From: Planococcus sp. SK3692
GTDB lineage: Bacteria; Bacillota; Bacilli; Bacillales_A; Planococcaceae
Assembly (NCBI RefSeq): GCF_028890485.2
Contig: NZ_JARCHV010000002.1
Location: forward strand, 1,302,001-1,366,000
DNA: 64,000 bases
Direction: 5' to 3'
Under the pieces are notes generated by a model, which saw only the letters and a program-made list of their open reading frames with translations, had not been told where the DNA came from and searched no databases. The translations under genes and the position numbers were made by a program. Positions 7,415 to 16,275 of this stretch are shown here, piece by piece. The stretch's first letter is position 1. Each line of letters starts with the position of its first letter.

Positions 7415-8317
7415 ATGAACGACGCGAAAGATGCATTGGATGATTATTTGCATTTTCTCCGAGTGGAAAGGCAACTGGCTGATAATACGCTGACTTCATA
7501 TGAACGAGATTTGAAAAGCTACATACAATATATGAGTGAAGTCGAACAATTGGATCGGCTCGGGAACATTGAACGGGTCCATATTTTGAATCACTTGCGC
7601 TATCTGCAAGAAATGGCGAAAACTTCGCGCACAGTGGCAAGGCATATTTCCTCCATCCGTAGTTTTCACCAGTTCTTAATAAGGGAAAAACGCAGCGACT
7701 CGGACCCTACCGTTCATTTGGAAATGCCCCAAATGGATAAAAAGCTGCCAAATGTTTTATCCATAGAAGAAATCGATGCCTTATTGAATTCACCGGATAC
7801 GTCAAAAGCCAGCGGGCTGCGCGACCGGGCGATGCTCGAATTGCTCTATGCAAGCGGCATGCGTGTCAGTGAATGCATCAACTTGGATATGGAAGATGTC
7901 CATTTAACGATGGGATTCGTGCGCTGCACAGGAAAAGGCGGTAAAGAGCGAATCATCCCGCTTGGCAGGGCTGCGCTTGAAGCAAACCGCCAATACATCG
8001 AATCGGGGCGTCTTGCGTTAAGAAATCCGTCCGAGAAAACCGATGCGTTGTTCATCAACCAAAGAGGGAAACGCTTAACGAGACAAGGATTTTGGAAGTT
8101 GTTGAAACAGCATGCCCAAAAAGCAGGCATTCAAAAAGAATTAACGCCGCATACATTGCGTCATTCTTTTGCTACCCATTTGATTGAAAATGGCGCGGAT
8201 TTGCGCGCCGTTCAGGAAATGCTTGGACATGCCGATATTTCAACGACCCAAATCTATACCCATGTCAGCAAGACGCGTTTGAAAGATGTCTACTCGCAAT
8301 TTCATCCTCGTGCTTAA
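7415..8317 (+). CDS. xerD: Site-specific tyrosine recombinase XerD
   Basis: With XerC, resolves chromosome dimers at dif. It has 300 residues, the standard length: a SAM-like core-binding domain (about 5-90) and a catalytic domain (about 110-295). All active-site residues are present: R150, K174 or its neighbour in the GKGGKER loop, H246, R249, H272 and nucleophile Y281 (TTQIYTHV). An AAAGGAGGA ribosome site precedes the ATG. The fur-xerD-deoB order is that of B. subtilis ripX, which rules against an integrase of a mobile element; there is no att-like repeat or phage gene nearby. Confidence 0.95.
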   Translation: MNDAKDALDDYLHFLRVERQLADNTLTSYERDLKSYIQYMSEVEQLDRLGNIERVHILNHLRYLQEMAKTSRTVARHISSIRSFHQFLIREKRSDSDPTVHLEMPQMDKKLPNVLSIEEIDALLNSPDTSKASGLRDRAMLELLYASGMRVSECINLDMEDVHLTMGFVRCTGKGGKERIIPLGRAALEANRQYIESGRLALRNPSEKTDALFINQRGKRLTRQGFWKLLKQHAQKAGIQKELTPHTLRHSFATHLIENGADLRAVQEMLGHADISTTQIYTHVSKTRLKDVYSQFHPRA

Positions 8318-8385
8318 CAGAGGTCTGACTTCCGACAAGGACTCATTATATGATAGAATAAAAGGGCAAATAAGGAGGAACTTAC

Positions 8386-9570
8386 ATGACAATGAAACCG
8401 TTTACTCGCATACATTTAATCGTTTTGGATTCTGTTGGCATTGGCGAAGCGCCGGATGCTGAAGCTTTTGGGGACAAAGGGGCGGATACGCTCGGCCACA
8501 TCGCGCAATCCGTGGGCGGGCTCTCGATGCCGAATATGGAGAAGCTGGGCCTAGCCAACATCGTGCCTGTCAAAGGACTCGAAGCACAACAAACACCAGC
8601 TGCCCATTTCGGGCGTCTCGAGGAGGCTTCTGTCGGAAAAGATACCATGACAGGCCATTGGGAGATCATGGGACTCAACATCGATACACCGTTTAAAGTT
8701 TATCCGGACGGATTTCCGCCGGAATTGATCGACAAGCTTGAACAAGCAACAGGCCGAAAAGTCATCGGCAATAAACCGGCTAGCGGAACGGAAATCCTGG
8801 ATGAACTCGGGCAACAACATATGGAGACAGGGGCATTGATCGTTTATACGTCTGCGGATCCCGTTCTGCAAATTGCCGCACACGAAGAAGTCATTCCGCT
8901 CGATGAGTTGTACCGGATTTGTGAGACAGCCCGTGAATTGACCTTGGACCCAGAATTTTTGGTCGGGCGCGTCATCGCGCGTCCGTTCCTTGGTGAACCA
9001 GGCGCATTTAAACGCACATCTAACCGCCACGATTATGCCTTAACGCCTTTTGACCGCACTGTCATGAATGAACTTCAGGATGCCGGAAAAGACGTTATCG
9101 CAATTGGCAAGATCAACGATATCTATAACGGCGCAGGCGTAACCGAATCTGTGAGAACGACAGATAACGCGGACGGCATGGATAAGCTCGTGCAAGTGGT
9201 CGGCAAGGATTTCAACGGCTTGAGCTTTTTGAACCTTGTTGATTTTGATGCGCTCTTTGGGCATCGCAGAGACCCAGAAGGCTATGCGAAAGCGCTTGAG
9301 GCATTTGATATACGCTTGCCGGAAGTGCTGGACGGCTTGAAAGAAAACGATCTGCTGCTAATTACAGCAGACCATGGAAACGACCCGACTTTCCCAGGAA
9401 CTGACCATACACGCGAATATGTTCCTCTTCTCGCATATTCTCCCCGTTTCAACGGCGGATCTGATCTTGGGACTGGATCGACATTTGCGGATATCGGTGC
9501 GACCATTGCCGAGAATTTCGCTTGTGAACTGCCGAAATTCGGCACAAGCTTTCTATCGAAACTAAACTAA
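8386..9570 (+). CDS. deoB: Phosphopentomutase
   Basis: Interconverts (deoxy)ribose 1-phosphate and 5-phosphate, linking nucleoside salvage to central metabolism. It has 394 residues, identical in length to the B. subtilis enzyme. Alkaline-phosphatase-fold metal ligands are visible: the N-terminal Asp in [12 protein letters not shown], the phosphorylated Thr region [10 protein letters not shown] (about residues 85-94), and the C-terminal ITADHGNDP and TDHTREY motifs. The start has a TAAGGAGGA ribosome site. It is 18 bases before pdp, forming a deoB-pdp operon in which the phosphorylase releases the sugar 1-phosphate that DeoB isomerises. Confidence 0.96.
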   Translation: MTMKPFTRIHLIVLDSVGIGEAPDAEAFGDKGADTLGHIAQSVGGLSMPNMEKLGLANIVPVKGLEAQQTPAAHFGRLEEASVGKDTMTGHWEIMGLNIDTPFKVYPDGFPPELIDKLEQATGRKVIGNKPASGTEILDELGQQHMETGALIVYTSADPVLQIAAHEEVIPLDELYRICETARELTLDPEFLVGRVIARPFLGEPGAFKRTSNRHDYALTPFDRTVMNELQDAGKDVIAIGKINDIYNGAGVTESVRTTDNADGMDKLVQVVGKDFNGLSFLNLVDFDALFGHRRDPEGYAKALEAFDIRLPEVLDGLKENDLLLITADHGNDPTFPGTDHTREYVPLLAYSPRFNGGSDLGTGSTFADIGATIAENFACELPKFGTSFLSKLN

Positions 9571-9588
9571 AAAAGGCGGTAATGATCA

Positions 9589-10893
9589 ATGAGAATGGTG
9601 GACTTGATTGAAAAGAAACGCGACGGCCACGAGCTGTCGACAGAAGAAATCCGTTTTATCGTCTCTGGCTACACAAATGGAGAAATCGCCGATTATCAAA
9701 TGAGTTCCTTTTTGATGGCGGTGTTTTTCCAGGATATGAGTGAGCGCGAGCGTGCAGATTTAACGATGGCGATGGCGGAGTCGGGCGATCAGATCGACTT
9801 ATCGGCTATCGAAGGCATCAAAGTGGACAAACATTCAACTGGTGGGGTTGGCGACACGACGACGCTAGTATTGGGCCCACTCGTCGCTGCCTGCGGAGTA
9901 CCGGTTGCGAAAATGAGCGGACGCGGACTTGGCCACACAGGTGGGACAATTGATAAACTCGAAGCGATCGATGGTTTCCATGTGGAATTGTCGACGGAAG
10001 ATTTCATCAGCCAAGTGAACGGACACAAATTGGCGGTCATCGGCCAGAGCGGCAATTTGACGCCAGCCGATAAGAAAATGTATTCCTTGCGAGATGTGAC
10101 GGCAACTGTCAACAGCATCCCATTGATCGCAAGTTCGATCATGAGCAAAAAAATCGCTGCCGGCGCCGATGCCATCGTCCTTGACGTAAAAACTGGCGAA
10201 GGCGCATTCATGAAAACCGAAGAAGACGCTAAAAAACTGGCGCACGCGATGGTCGGCATCGGTAATGCGACAGGGCGCAAAACGATGGCCATCATTTCCG
10301 ACATGAGCCAGCCTTTAGGATATGCGATCGGTAACGCGCTGGAAGTAAAAGAGGCCATCGAAACGCTGCAAGGCAAAGGCCCAGAAGACCTGACTGAACT
10401 GTGCCTCGTGCTCGGCAGCCAAATGGTCGTGGTCGGCGGCAAGGCGGACACTTTGGAAGAGGCGCGGACTATGCTAGAAGGCGTCATTAAAGACGGCTCA
10501 GCACTGCAAGCATTCCGTCAGTTGATCGAAGACCAAGGCGGCAACCCTGCTGTAGTGGACGATCTCAGCCTATTGCCGCAAGCGAAGTTCGTCACCGAGC
10601 TGCCAGCCAAGCAAGACGGCTATATTTCCTATATGGAAGCGGATGAAATCGGAACAGCGGCCATGGTGCTCGGCGCCGGCCGTGCGACAAAGGATTCGGT
10701 CATTGATCTATCGGTCGGTTTGGTGCTGCACAAGAAAGTCGGCGATTTCGTCAAACAAGGCGAGTCGCTCGCAACCATTTATTCCAACACACAAGACCTC
10801 GCGGAATGCCAGGAAATGTTATACAATAGTATCGAGTATTCAAACGAGCCAGTTGAAGCGATTCAACTTGTCTCGGCATTGATCACCGATTAA
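9589..10893 (+). CDS. pdp: Pyrimidine-nucleoside phosphorylase
   Basis: Phosphorolyses uridine, thymidine and deoxyuridine to base plus sugar 1-phosphate. It has 434 residues of the thymidine/pyrimidine phosphorylase family: phosphate-binding KHSTGG (81-86) and the family signature from S110 to E125 ([11 protein letters not shown] ...), then the alpha/beta domain and a small C-terminal domain from about 340. It is 18 bases downstream of deoB and ends in its own terminator. In B. subtilis the gene after deoB is the purine phosphorylase pupG and pdp lies elsewhere, so the salvage operon has been reshuffled here. An anthranilate phosphoribosyltransferase is excluded by the signature. Confidence 0.95.
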   Translation: MRMVDLIEKKRDGHELSTEEIRFIVSGYTNGEIADYQMSSFLMAVFFQDMSERERADLTMAMAESGDQIDLSAIEGIKVDKHSTGGVGDTTTLVLGPLVAACGVPVAKMSGRGLGHTGGTIDKLEAIDGFHVELSTEDFISQVNGHKLAVIGQSGNLTPADKKMYSLRDVTATVNSIPLIASSIMSKKIAAGADAIVLDVKTGEGAFMKTEEDAKKLAHAMVGIGNATGRKTMAIISDMSQPLGYAIGNALEVKEAIETLQGKGPEDLTELCLVLGSQMVVVGGKADTLEEARTMLEGVIKDGSALQAFRQLIEDQGGNPAVVDDLSLLPQAKFVTELPAKQDGYISYMEADEIGTAAMVLGAGRATKDSVIDLSVGLVLHKKVGDFVKQGESLATIYSNTQDLAECQEMLYNSIEYSNEPVEAIQLVSALITD

Positions 10894-10896
10894 ACG

Positions 10897-10929
10897 AATC
10901 TTGCTGGGTCTAGGCTCAGCAAGATTTTT
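10897..10929 (+). terminator. Terminator of deoB-pdp
   Basis: AATCTTGCTG and CAGCAAGATT form a 10-bp stem with a 10-base loop, followed by a short T run, just after pdp. Confidence 0.8.
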
Positions 10930-10959
10930 ACTATACATAGCCATTCAGGAGGAGTCGAC

Positions 10960-12282
10960 ATGCATCTATACGGCACACAATCAATTAACGAAAAAGGCCA
11001 TTTGACGATTGGGGGAGTAGACACGGTAGATCTTGCAGCGCAATACGGCACACCGCTTTTCGTCTATGACATTGCACTTTTTCGCGAACGCGCTCAAGCA
11101 TTTCAAAAAACATTCGAAACTGAACAGGTAGGCTATCAAGTCGCGTATGCCAGTAAAGCTTTCTCCGGCATCGCCATCTACCAAGTTGCAGCACAAGAAG
11201 GGCTATCGCTTGATGTTGTATCCGGCGGCGAACTTTACACCGCTATACAAAGCGGATTCCCGAAAGACAAGATCCACTTCCATGGCAATAACAAAAGCCA
11301 AGCGGAAATCGATATGGCTTTTGATGAGCAAATCGGCTGCATCGTTGTCGATAATTTTCATGAGATCGAGCTGCTGAAAAAAACAGCGGAACGGCGCCAG
11401 CAGAAGATGAACATCTTGCTGCGTGTCACGCCAGGAATTGAAGCCCATACCCATGATTACATCACGACAGGGCAGGAAGACTCGAAATTCGGATTTGATT
11501 TGAACAATGGCCAGGCAGACCGTGCTTTCAAAGAAACTTACGCACACGAACAGCTCGAATTGATCGGCCTTCACTGCCATATCGGGTCTCAGATTTTCGA
11601 AACCGCGGCATTCCAGATGGCTTCTGAAAAATTGCTGTTGAAAATGGCGGGGTGGAAACAAGCCCATTCCTATACATGCAGCGTGTTGAATCTAGGCGGC
11701 GGCTTCGGCATTCGCTATACGGAAGAAGATGCACCGCTTGAGCCGGCCGTGTATGTAAAAGACATGATCCGCACAGTCAAAATCGCATCTGAAGAAGCAG
11801 GTTTCCCAGTGCCGGAAATTTGGATCGAGCCGGGTCGTTCATTGATCGGCGACGCTGGCACGACACTCTATACGATCGGGTCGACAAAAGATGTGCCTGA
11901 CACTCGCCGTTATGCAGCGGTCGACGGGGGCATGTCCGACAATATCCGCCCGGCACTTTACGGAGCGAAATACAGTTCCTTGCTGGCCAACCGTGCGCAA
12001 GATCAGGCGGGACAAGTGTATACGATCGCAGGGAAATGCTGTGAATCCGGTGATAAGCTCATCGAAGAAGCCCAATTGCCGGAAGTTTCCGCCGGGGATA
12101 TCCTGGCCGTTTTTTGCACCGGTGCATACGGCTATTCCATGGCGAGCAATTACAACCGCATCACCCGCCCCGCAGTCGTCTTTGCAGAAGGCGGCAAACA
12201 CCAGCTCGTTATCCGGCGTGAGAGCTTTGAAGATTTGGTTAAAAATGAAGTGGGCTATCTGCAAGAGGAGGCTAAACGTTGA
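10960..12282 (+). CDS. lysA: Diaminopimelate decarboxylase
   Basis: Last step of lysine synthesis, meso-diaminopimelate to lysine plus CO2, PLP-dependent. It has 440 residues, matching B. subtilis LysA (about 439). The PLP lysine is K66 in AYASKAFS; the glycine-rich phosphate loop reads GGGFGIRY (about residues 246-253), and CCESGD near residue 352 supplies the subunit-crossing Cys. An AGGAGGAG ribosome site precedes the ATG. dapB of the same pathway lies 46 kb downstream. In B. subtilis lysA follows spoVA genes, which are absent here. Its end overlaps a tiny ORF by four bases. Confidence 0.96.
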   Translation: MHLYGTQSINEKGHLTIGGVDTVDLAAQYGTPLFVYDIALFRERAQAFQKTFETEQVGYQVAYASKAFSGIAIYQVAAQEGLSLDVVSGGELYTAIQSGFPKDKIHFHGNNKSQAEIDMAFDEQIGCIVVDNFHEIELLKKTAERRQQKMNILLRVTPGIEAHTHDYITTGQEDSKFGFDLNNGQADRAFKETYAHEQLELIGLHCHIGSQIFETAAFQMASEKLLLKMAGWKQAHSYTCSVLNLGGGFGIRYTEEDAPLEPAVYVKDMIRTVKIASEEAGFPVPEIWIEPGRSLIGDAGTTLYTIGSTKDVPDTRRYAAVDGGMSDNIRPALYGAKYSSLLANRAQDQAGQVYTIAGKCCESGDKLIEEAQLPEVSAGDILAVFCTGAYGYSMASNYNRITRPAVVFAEGGKHQLVIRRESFEDLVKNEVGYLQEEAKR

Positions 12283-12383
12283 GAAAGCAGAACATCATGC
12301 TGTTCCTGTTCGTCCTGTTGATGGCGTTCGCCTGGGGCATTGCCTACTGGCTGTTCTTTGCAGACAACGTCACTGGCGGCTGA
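12279..12383 (+). CDS. Tiny membrane protein overlapping the lysA end, 34 residues
   Basis: I do not recognise this protein. It starts with TTG at 12279-12281, sharing bases with the lysA stop, and GAGGAGG lies seven bases upstream inside lysA, a near-perfect ribosome site with no other purpose. Residues 1-5 are basic (RKQN) and residues about 6-27 form one hydrophobic helix (LFLFVLLMAF ... YWLFF), followed by a short polar end ADNVTGG. The 4-base overlap implies translational coupling with lysA. It is too short for standard gene finding. Confidence 0.6.
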   Translation: MRKQNIMLFLFVLLMAFAWGIAYWLFFADNVTGG

Positions 12384-12463
12384 CCCTGTGTAAACTTGAG
12401 TTATTGAGGAGTTTATAGTAGTATGGGTAAAGCTGCTTTTAAGATGAAAATGAGGGATCAATT

Positions 12464-12823
12464 ATGTTATACAGATACAAAAAATCATTTGAAAAGATCG
12501 CCATGGGCTTATTGTCTTTCATGCCCAAAGAACGCGAACTGAAAAAGCTGCAGCAGACCATGCACATCTACGAAGAAAACCCGGAATGGCAATTGTTCCT
12601 ATGGAAAAAAGAGGACGATTTTGTCGGGCTGTTAGGTGTGGAAGTCGCAGATGATCATTACACCATCCATCATGTATCGGTGAATCCATCCCATCGGGGC
12701 GACGGGATTGGCCATCAGATGATCGATAAGATTCAAGACATGATGCAGCACCGGGAAATGCGCGCTACAGATGAAACAGAAGCTTTCCTGAATAAATGCC
12801 CAGTAAAAAAAGGCGGCCTTTAA
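12464..12823 (+). CDS. ribT: GNAT acetyltransferase RibT-like
   Basis: Probable acetyl-CoA-dependent N-acetyltransferase; B. subtilis RibT is the last gene of the riboflavin operon and its substrate is unknown. The 119 residues follow RibT closely (124 residues), starting with the same YKKSFEKIAMGLLSFMP pattern as I remember for RibT. The acetyl-CoA loop is seen as VSVNPSHRGDGIG (about residues 70-82). A GAGGGATCA site precedes the ATG. The riboflavin structural genes that precede ribT in B. subtilis are absent, leaving ribT alone between lysA and the DUF309 gene. Confidence 0.85.
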   Translation: MLYRYKKSFEKIAMGLLSFMPKERELKKLQQTMHIYEENPEWQLFLWKKEDDFVGLLGVEVADDHYTIHHVSVNPSHRGDGIGHQMIDKIQDMMQHREMRATDETEAFLNKCPVKKGGL

Positions 12824-12847
12824 TTCTTAAAGGTTCCGCCTTTTTTT
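12805..12847. terminator. Bidirectional terminator between ribT and the DUF309 gene
   Basis: AAAAAAAGGCGGCC and GGTTCCGCCTTTTTTT form an imperfect stem with A and T tracts on both sides, partly inside the end of ribT. Confidence 0.8.
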
Positions 12848-13327
12848 CTGTTGCCGGAGCGCAATGATTTCCGTACGGTCGCGCAGCCGGTGTTTGTGCA
12901 TCAAATAATACTCATCATGTGCAGGAGCCAAGTATTGCTGCTTTTGTTTTTCGATCGCTTGAACGAGTTCGCCTGGCACAAGCGGCAGGTTCCGATGCTC
13001 GAACGGCTCACGGTCAGTGACTCCTTGTATCGATTCAACAAGAAGCCGGTTTAATTGCTGCTGGTCAAAGCCTTCAGTCCAAATACCCGCTTCAGCAAGT
13101 TTCGGCTTGGCTCGTATGAGCGAACGGAGCGCGCCGGGATAATTGCTGCGGCGCCAATGGTACATGCCGACCGCTAGCTGAATCCATCCGGTCAGCGGAT
13201 GCGTCTTGTCTTTTGGCGCGATGAGCTTCCAGTACTCTTCGCCGACCTCATGGCATTCGAAATAATCTTTTTCATCATTGAAGTGGATAATATACTGAAG
13301 GAATAAGGGATGGTTAAGCGGATGCAT
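12827..13327 (-). CDS. ypuF: DUF309 family protein, YpuF-like
   Basis: Function unknown. It has 166 residues. The N-terminal part (about 5-70) carries the DUF309 signature: YFECHEVGEEYW followed by LTGWIQLAVGMYHWRRSNYPGA, with conserved His/Glu residues on two helices. The C-terminal 40 residues are basic. In B. subtilis ypuF (DUF309) lies between ribT and scpA, exactly the position here. It is on the minus strand, divergent from scpA with only 62 bases between, so the promoters probably overlap. It has an AAAGGAGATTG-type ribosome site before the ATG. Confidence 0.85.
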   Translation of the reverse strand: MHPLNHPLFLQYIIHFNDEKDYFECHEVGEEYWKLIAPKDKTHPLTGWIQLAVGMYHWRRSNYPGALRSLIRAKPKLAEAGIWTEGFDQQQLNRLLVESIQGVTDREPFEHRNLPLVPGELVQAIEKQKQQYLAPAHDEYYLMHKHRLRDRTEIIALRQQKKRRNL

Positions 13328-13389
13328 TTCAATCTCCTTTCTTTTATAATGAAGTATAGTAGGAATATGAACAGTCAGGTGGTAGACAC

Positions 13390-14163
13390 ATGTCTTATGA
13401 AGTAAAAGTGGACGCCTTTGAAGGCCCGCTTGATTTATTATTGCATTTAATTCATCGTTTGGAAATCGATATTTACGATATACCCGTTTCCCAAATCACT
13501 ACACAGTATATGGAGCATATCCGGGCAATGCAAGTGCTCGAACTCAACGAAGCAAGCGAGTACTTAGTGATGGCGGCGACTTTGCTAGCGATCAAGAGCA
13601 AGACGCTGCTGCCGGTGCACGAAGGGGAAATCGATGAACTCGATTACGAATTTGATGAGGAAGACCCCCGAGACGAACTGGTGTCGCGGCTGATCGAGTA
13701 CAAGAAATACAAAGAAGCAGCCAGCGAACTGAAGAAGCTGGAGAATGAACGGGCAGTGCTTTATTCGAAAGCGCCTGCTGATTTATCGGAACTTCAGCAG
13801 CAGCCCGATGCCATAGAGTATGATGCCAATGCCTACGACATGCTCGGGGCATTCCAGAAGATGCTGCGCCGAAAGCAATTGAGAGCGCCGCTTTCGACGC
13901 GTGTAGCGCGCCAGGAAGTATCCATCAAAGAACAGATGGGCTCGATGGTCGAGCGGTTAAAGTCATTTAAAGGGCGTGCTAATTTTTCTGAACTTTTCCC
14001 ATCTGATGACCATACGGTGCTTGTTGTTTCATTTTTGTCCTTGCTGGAATTGATGAAGCGGCAAGTGATTGCGGTCGAACAGCAAAAGAACTTCACCGAA
14101 TTGTCGGTGGAACTGAGAAAGGAAACGTGGCAAGATGAAGAAGAACCTTTTGGGCCAAATTGA
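13390..14163 (+). CDS. scpA: Segregation and condensation protein A (kleisin)
   Basis: Kleisin subunit that bridges the SMC heads in chromosome condensation. It has 257 residues, the usual length: an N-terminal helical domain binding the SMC neck (VDAFEGPLDLLLHLI, residues about 7-21), an acidic linker (about 80-95) and a C-terminal winged helix (about 170-250) for the cap of the partner head. The CAGGTGG ribosome site fits the ATG at 13390. It overlaps scpB by 29 bases, implying coupled synthesis of the complex partners. Confidence 0.95.
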   Translation: MSYEVKVDAFEGPLDLLLHLIHRLEIDIYDIPVSQITTQYMEHIRAMQVLELNEASEYLVMAATLLAIKSKTLLPVHEGEIDELDYEFDEEDPRDELVSRLIEYKKYKEAASELKKLENERAVLYSKAPADLSELQQQPDAIEYDANAYDMLGAFQKMLRRKQLRAPLSTRVARQEVSIKEQMGSMVERLKSFKGRANFSELFPSDDHTVLVVSFLSLLELMKRQVIAVEQQKNFTELSVELRKETWQDEEEPFGPN

Positions 14164-14725
14164 AGCATTGCTGTTTGTCACAGGAGACGATGGCTTGAGT
14201 TTTAGCCAATTGCAATTTTTGACAGAAGCTGATGCTGAACAAGTGGAGCAAGCACTCTCTGAGCTGAAAATTCGCTACAACGGGGAAACTTTTGGCGTGA
14301 CGCTGAAAGAGCTGGCAGGCGTTTATCAATTGGTGACCAAGCCGGAAATGGCGGAAACCATCCAAAAACTGGTGGAAAACCCGACCCCTCAATCGTTGTC
14401 ACAGGCTTCGCTTGAAGTGCTGGCTATCGTGGCATACAAGCAGCCAATCACACGAGTCGAACTAGAGGATTTGCGCGGCGTAAAAAGCGAAAAAGCGCTG
14501 GCGACTCTCGCTGCCAAGGGCTTGATACAGGAATGCGGGCGTGCGGAAGGGACAGGGCGTGCTATTTTGTACGGCACAACTGATGAATTCCTTAATTATT
14601 TTGGGTTGAAGAACTTGGAGGAATTGCCTCCGCTTCCTGAAGAAATGGCACAAGAGCCGGAAGAAGACAGCGATCTTTTCATGACGAAATTTCAAGAAGC
14701 ATTCAAAGAAGAAGTAAATGCATAG
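14135..14725 (+). CDS. scpB: Segregation and condensation protein B
   Basis: Dimeric winged-helix partner of ScpA in the SMC condensin. It has 196 residues in two winged helix domains: about 5-80 (GQIEALLFVTG ... FSQLQFL) and about 85-165 (LEVLAIVAYKQPITRVELEDLRGVKS), with the acidic tail EEDSDLF. The ATG at 14135 lies inside scpA after AAAGGAAAC. In B. subtilis ypuI, dacB and spmAB follow before rluB; all are missing here. Confidence 0.95.
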   Translation: MKKNLLGQIEALLFVTGDDGLSFSQLQFLTEADAEQVEQALSELKIRYNGETFGVTLKELAGVYQLVTKPEMAETIQKLVENPTPQSLSQASLEVLAIVAYKQPITRVELEDLRGVKSEKALATLAAKGLIQECGRAEGTGRAILYGTTDEFLNYFGLKNLEELPPLPEEMAQEPEEDSDLFMTKFQEAFKEEVNA

Positions 14726-14736
14726 GAGCTTACTGG

Positions 14737-14774
14737 GAAGACTGGGACGCATTAACAGTCTTCTTTTCTTTTGA
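14737..14774 (+). terminator. Terminator of scpAB
   Basis: GAAGACTG and CAGTCTTC form a stem with an 11-base loop, followed by a T-rich run, 12 bases after the scpB stop. Confidence 0.7.
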
Positions 14775-14783
14775 GCGATGCGC

Positions 14784-14817
14784 TTTCTCTTTGGCCGGAA
14801 TTATGCCATAATTCCGG
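14784..14817 (+). promoter_or_regulatory. rluB promoter overlaid by a perfect palindrome
   Basis: CCGGAATTATG (14795-14805) and CATAATTCCGG (14807-14817) form an 11-1-11 perfect palindrome. Its right half contains CATAAT preceded by TGc, an extended -10, with TTTCTC 17 bases upstream as a weak -35. A palindrome on top of a -10 is an operator-like layout. Confidence 0.45.
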
Positions 14818-14843
14818 TTAGAAAGACCGCGAAGAACGTGAAT

Positions 14844-14861
14844 CGGCTGCCTATGCAGCCG
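14844..14861 (+). other. Hairpin in the rluB leader
   Basis: CGGCTGC and GCAGCCG flank a 4-base loop about 30 bases before the rluB ATG. There is no T run, so it is not a simple terminator. It may be mRNA structure affecting stability or initiation. Confidence 0.5.
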
Positions 14862-14889
14862 GTATTTAATTAGATGGGGTGAACAGGAA

Positions 14890-15621
14890 ATGGAAAGATT
14901 ACAGAAAGTAATGGCGCATGCAGGAATTGCATCTAGGCGCAAAGCAGAACAAATGATTTTAGATGGGAAAGTGAAAGTGAACGGGAAAACCGTCAAAGAG
15001 TTGGGAGTCAAAGTGACACCGTCCGATAAGATCGAAGTAGAAGGCGTCCAAATGGAAAAAGAACGCAAAGTTTACTTTTTGCTATACAAGCCGCGCGGCG
15101 TTATTTCGGCAGTGTCAGATGACAAAAACCGTAAAGTTGTGACGGATTTCTTCCCGAACATCGAAGAGCGCATCTATCCTGTCGGTCGACTTGATTACGA
15201 TACTTCAGGATTGCTGCTGTTGACGAACGACGGTGAATTCGCCAATAGTTTGACACATCCGAAATTCGAGATCGACAAGACCTATGTCGCGCGTTTAAAA
15301 GGAATCCCAACTAGGGAAGATCTCCAGAAACTCGAACGCGGCATCAAATTGGAAGACGGCATGACAGCACCGGCAAAAGTGAAATTATTGTCAGCCGATA
15401 CGAAAATGGCAAAAGCGATTGTCCAGATCACTATCCACGAAGGACGCAACCGTCAAGTTCGCCGCATGTTCGAAGCGATTGGCTTCCCTGTGCAAAAACT
15501 GAGCCGTGAACAATTCGCCTTTTTGACCTTGCATAGTTTGAATGCTGGGGAATCGAGAGAGCTTAGCCCTCACGAAGTGAAACAGCTGCGAGTGCTTGCG
15601 GATACCGGCAAACGCCGCTAA
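14890..15621 (+). CDS. rluB: 23S rRNA pseudouridine synthase B
   Basis: Makes pseudouridine in 23S rRNA (the position in the family is 2605 or 2633 by source organism). It has 243 residues: an S4 RNA-binding domain (1-60), a RsuA/RluB catalytic domain with GRLDYDTSGLLLLTNDG, where D102 is the catalytic aspartate, and the conserved GRNRQVRRMFEA motif near residue 185. The GGGGTGAACAGG ribosome region sets the start. Its location just before resABC matches B. subtilis ypuL/rluB. The distinction from RsuA rests on synteny. Confidence 0.93.
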   Translation: MERLQKVMAHAGIASRRKAEQMILDGKVKVNGKTVKELGVKVTPSDKIEVEGVQMEKERKVYFLLYKPRGVISAVSDDKNRKVVTDFFPNIEERIYPVGRLDYDTSGLLLLTNDGEFANSLTHPKFEIDKTYVARLKGIPTREDLQKLERGIKLEDGMTAPAKVKLLSADTKMAKAIVQITIHEGRNRQVRRMFEAIGFPVQKLSREQFAFLTLHSLNAGESRELSPHEVKQLRVLADTGKRR

Positions 15622-15710
15622 CGTTCACAAACCCTTCAAAACTGCAGGCAGGCGCCTTATGAATCTTTGCTATAATTGATTTGCATCCAATCCTTCGAAG
15701 GAGGATCTTT

Positions 15711-16262
15711 ATGAGTACGGAGAAAAAAAGAAACAAAAAGAAAAACCGGACGATCATGCGGTCTGTTATTTTGCTGCTATTGGTCGCGGCCATAGGTTAT
15801 ACCATCTACAATAGTGTGACGGCCGATGAAGTGGAAGTACTGAGAGTGGGAGATGCAGCACCGGATTTTACGCTGACGGATCTCGACGGTGAAACCCATA
15901 AGCTGTCCGATTATAAAGGGCAAGGCGTGTTCCTGAATTTCTGGGGCACATGGTGTGAACCGTGCATCAAGGAAATGCCCGCGATGGCTAGCCAGTACGA
16001 TGTATATGAAGATCAAGGCGTCCAGATCCTTGCGGTAAATATTGCGCAATCGAATTTTGAAGTAGAGACATTCGCCCGTCAATACGGCCTCGATTTCCCG
16101 ATTGTCATCGACCGCGACAAAAGCGTCATGACTGCATATAATATCCGCCCGCTTCCAACGACCATGCTGGTGAATCCTCAAGGTGAAATCCAGCGCATCG
16201 TGACCGGTGAAATGACAGAGCAGGACATCGCAGGTTTTATGGAAGAAATCAAACCTGAATAA
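15711..16262 (+). CDS. resA: Thiol-disulfide oxidoreductase for cytochrome c maturation
   Basis: Membrane-anchored extracytoplasmic thioredoxin-like protein that reduces apocytochrome c cysteines before heme attachment. The start ATG at 15711 follows GGAGGATCTTT; an upstream in-frame ATG lacks a ribosome site. The 183 residues comprise a basic N-terminus (1-16), one membrane anchor (about 17-33), and a TlpA/AhpC-TSA domain with active site W-C82-E-P-C85 as in B. subtilis ResA, plus the cis-Pro region RPLPTT. First gene of resABC, with resB 13 bases downstream. Confidence 0.95.
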   Translation: MSTEKKRNKKKNRTIMRSVILLLLVAAIGYTIYNSVTADEVEVLRVGDAAPDFTLTDLDGETHKLSDYKGQGVFLNFWGTWCEPCIKEMPAMASQYDVYEDQGVQILAVNIAQSNFEVETFARQYGLDFPIVIDRDKSVMTAYNIRPLPTTMLVNPQGEIQRIVTGEMTEQDIAGFMEEIKPE

Positions 16263-16275
16263 GGAGATTTTTGGG

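Noticed and set aside
7415-8317. Tyrosine recombinase as a sign of a mobile element
   Set aside because: Length, syntenic position and lack of att repeats or phage genes identify it as chromosomal XerD.
9789-10487. A 232-residue minus-strand frame inside pdp
   Set aside because: pdp is unmistakable on the other strand; the frame is a composition effect of its codon use.
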